Assembly (NCBI GenBank): GCA_028287205.1
Contig: JAQBQC010000196.1
Coordinates: forward strand, 1 to 6,965
Source: Gemmatimonadota bacterium
GTDB lineage: Bacteria; Gemmatimonadota; Gemmatimonadetes; Gemmatimonadales; Gemmatimonadaceae
Direction of reading: 5' to 3'
DNA length: 6,965 nucleotides
Part shown: piece after piece, positions 4,701 to 6,965 of the stretch
Layout of the letters: the number at the start of each line of letters is the position of its first letter
Position numbering within the stretch: position 1 is the stretch's first letter
Notes under the pieces: generated by a model
Database searches by the model: none
What the model saw: the letters and a program-made list of their open reading frames with translations, nothing else
What the model was told of the DNA's origin: nothing
Program-made: the position numbers and the translations under genes

Positions 4701-6965
4701 CCGAGAACGGTGCGTCGACGACCCCCATCTCGCAGCGCGACCGCGACATTTTGCGGTCGTTCGCGCGGCGCATCGATGGCTCGGACGCCGGCGCGCACAA
4801 CAATCTCGGCGTTCTCTACTACAACAAGGGGATGTACGAGGACGCGGTCGCCGCCTTTGCGCGCGCGCTCGAGCTCGACCCCAAGATGCAGGTCGCACAG
4901 CGCAACCTCGAAGTCGCGTATTTTCACACGGGCTACTACGACCGCCGTGTGGCGGAGCTCCGCGACAGGCTGCGCGCGCATCCGGATGATCGCGAGGCGC
5001 GCTGGGAGCTGGGCCGCGCCTACGCCGCGATCGGCGATGCGAAGGAGGCGGTCACCGAGTTCAACGCGATCCTGCAGTACGCGCCCAATGACGTCGGCGC
5101 CATCGTGCAGCTCGGTCTCGCGGAAAAGGCGAACGGCGATCTCGAGAAGGCACAGTGCTGGCTCGACCGCGCGCTCGCGCTCGACGAGAAAAGCCCGCTC
5201 GTGCACCAGTACATCGGCGAGGTGCTGTACAATCGGGGGTTGAACGATCAGGCGCTCGCCGCGCTGCATCGCTCGATCGAGCTCTCGCCGGAGAACGCCG
5301 ACGCGCACTATCTCATCGGCTTCGTGCTCGGCGATCTCGGTCGCCACGAGGAGGCGCGCGCCGCAACCAAGCGCGCGATCCAGCTCAATCCCTCGCTCTC
5401 GCGCGCGCAGGCGAATCTCTCGATCGATCGCTACAACACGGCGCGCTACAACGAGCTCGTGCCCGCGCGCCAGGAGCGCCGCTCCTCTGCACTCGAGCTG
5501 TCCACCGACGGTCATCTCGCGCACTACAATCTCGGCCTCGCGTTTCGACAGAAGGGCTACTACGCCGAGGCGCTGAAGGAGTACAAGCTCGCGCTCGACC
5601 GCAACGAGGATGAGAATCTGGTTCGGCAGGCCATGGCCGAGGTGCATCTGCTCAAGAAGGATGCGTCCGCCGCCATCGAGCTCTACGATCAGATTCTCCT
5701 CGCGCAGAAGGACTCGCCCAAGCTCTGGTGCGAGCGCGGAGTCGCGCTCCACCAGCAGGGGCAGCACGCGCCCGCGGCCGAGAGCTATCGTCGCGCGCTC
5801 GCGCTCGATCCGGCGTACGCCATCGCGCACAACAATCTCGGCGTCGCGCAGTATCATGCCGGGCAGTCGGAAGCCGCGGTCGATTCCTTCCGCGCCGCAC
5901 TCTCGTCGCAGCCGAACTTCGTGAAGGCCTGGCTCAACCTCGCGCTCCTGCTCTTTCGCGGAAAGCGGATGCAGCTCGGCCTCGAGTCCTACCGGCAGGT
6001 GCTCACCGTCGAGCCGGAACAGCCGGTGGCGTGGAACGGCATCGGGCTCGTGCTGGCGGAGCTCAAGAAGTTCGAGGACGCGCGCAATGCGTTCGGGCGC
6101 TCGATTCACGCGCGTCCGAACTTCGCGGAGGCGCACTACAACCTCGGCTTCACGCTCTCCAACCTCGGCGACTTCGAGGGCGCGCTGCGCGCGACGAAGC
6201 GCGCCCTCGAGCTCGACCCGTACTACACGCCGCAGAAGTTCGAGCTCGCGATCGACGTCGAATACGAGGATCCGGATCTTTCGATCGCGCCGGAGCTCGG
6301 CGGCGGCGAGCACACAGCGGCGAGCATCGAGAGCTTCGCGTTCGACGTGGAGGTGCTCGACTCGCTGTTCACGGAGCTCGCGCCCGTGATACCGGCTCCG
6401 GAGCCGGAGCCCGCGAAGCCGGCGGTCGCAGAGGCGGTGGTCGAGCATCACTTCGTGCTCGCACACGACTATCTCGCGAAGGGGATGCTCGATCGCGCCG
6501 TGGTCGAGGCGAATCGGGCGCTCGCTCGCGGCGCGCCCATGGCCGAGGGGTTCGCGATCCTGGGCGACATCTTCATGCGCCAGGGGCTCTTCGGCGAGGC
6601 GCTCGAGCGATACCGCAGCGCGCGCGTCGCCGCCCCCGTCGATCCCAAGTTGCTCGCGGGCGAAACGCGCGCGCTGCTCGCGCTCGATCGCGTGATCGAG
6701 GCGCGCGTCACCGCGGAGACGCTGCTCGGTGTGGACGGCGGCTCGGTGGAGGCGCTGCTGCTCACCGCTGCGGCGCGCGCGCGGGCCGGAGATCCGGCCG
6801 CGGCGCGAGAGCTGCTGCGTAGCGCGCGGCGACTCGCCCCTGCGCGCGCGGACGTGCTCAAGGAATTTGGCGATGTGGCGCGCGCCGCGGGAGACATCGA
6901 CGGCGCGATCGCGGCGTACCGCAACGCGCTCGACCTCGATCGCGACTTCGCCGTCGTGCACTACG
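4697..6965 (+). CDS. Large multi-block tetratricopeptide-repeat protein (3' partial)
   Basis: I do not recognise a named family. The frame runs from a GTG at 4697, which overlaps the cheC TGA as GTGA, to the window edge: 756 codons with no stop. No signal peptide or membrane segment is seen, so it is probably cytoplasmic. After about 30 polar residues it is nearly all TPR. Block 1 has six 34-residue repeats (about 32-235) plus a capping helix near 236-244. Block 2 has seven (about 274-511) plus a cap to 520. Block 3 starts near 584 and is still repeating at the edge. A 27-residue linker (245-271) separates blocks 1 and 2, and a 63-residue acidic, Pro/Glu-rich linker (521-583, including PAPEPEPAKPA) separates blocks 2 and 3. 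TPR solenoids bind partner proteins and build complexes. The overlap with cheC suggests termination-reinitiation and a role tied to the chemotaxis module, but the partner is unknown. A catalytic or output domain could lie beyond the window. Confidence 0.9.
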   Translation, partial: MTENGASTTPISQRDRDILRSFARRIDGSDAGAHNNLGVLYYNKGMYEDAVAAFARALELDPKMQVAQRNLEVAYFHTGYYDRRVAELRDRLRAHPDDREARWELGRAYAAIGDAKEAVTEFNAILQYAPNDVGAIVQLGLAEKANGDLEKAQCWLDRALALDEKSPLVHQYIGEVLYNRGLNDQALAALHRSIELSPENADAHYLIGFVLGDLGRHEEARAATKRAIQLNPSLSRAQANLSIDRYNTARYNELVPARQERRSSALELSTDGHLAHYNLGLAFRQKGYYAEALKEYKLALDRNEDENLVRQAMAEVHLLKKDASAAIELYDQILLAQKDSPKLWCERGVALHQQGQHAPAAESYRRALALDPAYAIAHNNLGVAQYHAGQSEAAVDSFRAALSSQPNFVKAWLNLALLLFRGKRMQLGLESYRQVLTVEPEQPVAWNGIGLVLAELKKFEDARNAFGRSIHARPNFAEAHYNLGFTLSNLGDFEGALRATKRALELDPYYTPQKFELAIDVEYEDPDLSIAPELGGGEHTAASIESFAFDVEVLDSLFTELAPVIPAPEPEPAKPAVAEAVVEHHFVLAHDYLAKGMLDRAVVEANRALARGAPMAEGFAILGDIFMRQGLFGEALERYRSARVAAPVDPKLLAGETRALLALDRVIEARVTAETLLGVDGGSVEALLLTAAARARAGDPAAARELLRSARRLAPARADVLKEFGDVARAAGDIDGAIAAYRNALDLDRDFAVVHY

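Noticed and set aside
4792..5844. A direct repeat (21 bases at 4792-4812 and 5824-5844) as possible mobile-element or attachment-site ends
   Set aside because: Both copies encode the same TPR helix residues (AHNNLGV) in the same frame, so they are protein repeats and not element borders.
6392..6407. A perfect 16-base palindrome (CCGGCTCCGGAGCCGG)
   Set aside because: It encodes alternating Pro/Ala/Glu in the TPR linker and is explained by codon choice in a Pro/Glu repeat. It is deep inside a coding region with no nearby start or stop.
5728..6822. A 364-codon + strand open frame inside the TPR gene
   Set aside because: Extremely Arg/Ala-rich translation in a different frame from the TPR reading, which keeps exact 34-residue periodicity throughout. 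It is a composition artefact.
2216..6961. A 1581-codon open frame on the minus strand across cheY, cheA, cheC and the TPR gene
   Set aside because: It is the antisense of recognised genes that lie in three different forward frames, and its translation is Arg/Glu/Leu-rich with no recognisable domain. Long antisense frames are expected where codons are strongly biased to G/C at the third position.

Overview
The window is GC-rich bacterial DNA with codon third positions mostly G or C. All supported genes are on the + strand and packed almost without gaps: spacers are 10 to 34 bases and three junctions overlap. No tRNA, rRNA, mobile element, CRISPR array, promoter or intrinsic terminator could be supported, so the whole stretch reads as one transcription unit, or part of one. 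A high-GC genome with a Thermotoga/Bacillus-type CheY plus a CheC phosphatase would fit Gemmatimonadota or another deep-branching high-GC phylum. That assignment is an inference of modest confidence; nothing in the window is diagnostic.

Region 1 (1-1577) is housekeeping. It holds the last codons of a probable DksA/TraR-type zinc-finger protein, then lspA (lipoprotein signal peptidase), then an RluA-family 23S rRNA pseudouridine synthase.

Region 2 (about 1552-4700) is a minimal chemotaxis core in the order cheW, cheY, cheA, cheC. CheA is a histidine kinase with intact phosphorylation and ATP-binding motifs. It has no room for the usual P2 (CheY/CheB-docking) domain and instead carries a short linker with a three-copy nonapeptide repeat. 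CheY is a single receiver domain. CheC is a two-active-site CheY-P phosphatase. The expected flow is receptor to CheW/CheA, then phosphotransfer to CheY, with signal removal by CheC. No receptor, CheR, CheB or CheD gene is present in the window.

Region 3 (4697-6965 and beyond) is a very large tetratricopeptide-repeat protein. It starts at a GTG overlapping the cheC stop and is still open at the window edge after 756 codons. Its repeats fall into three strictly 34-residue-periodic blocks separated by two linkers. The coupling of this scaffold-like protein to the chemotaxis core is the least explained and most interesting part of the window.
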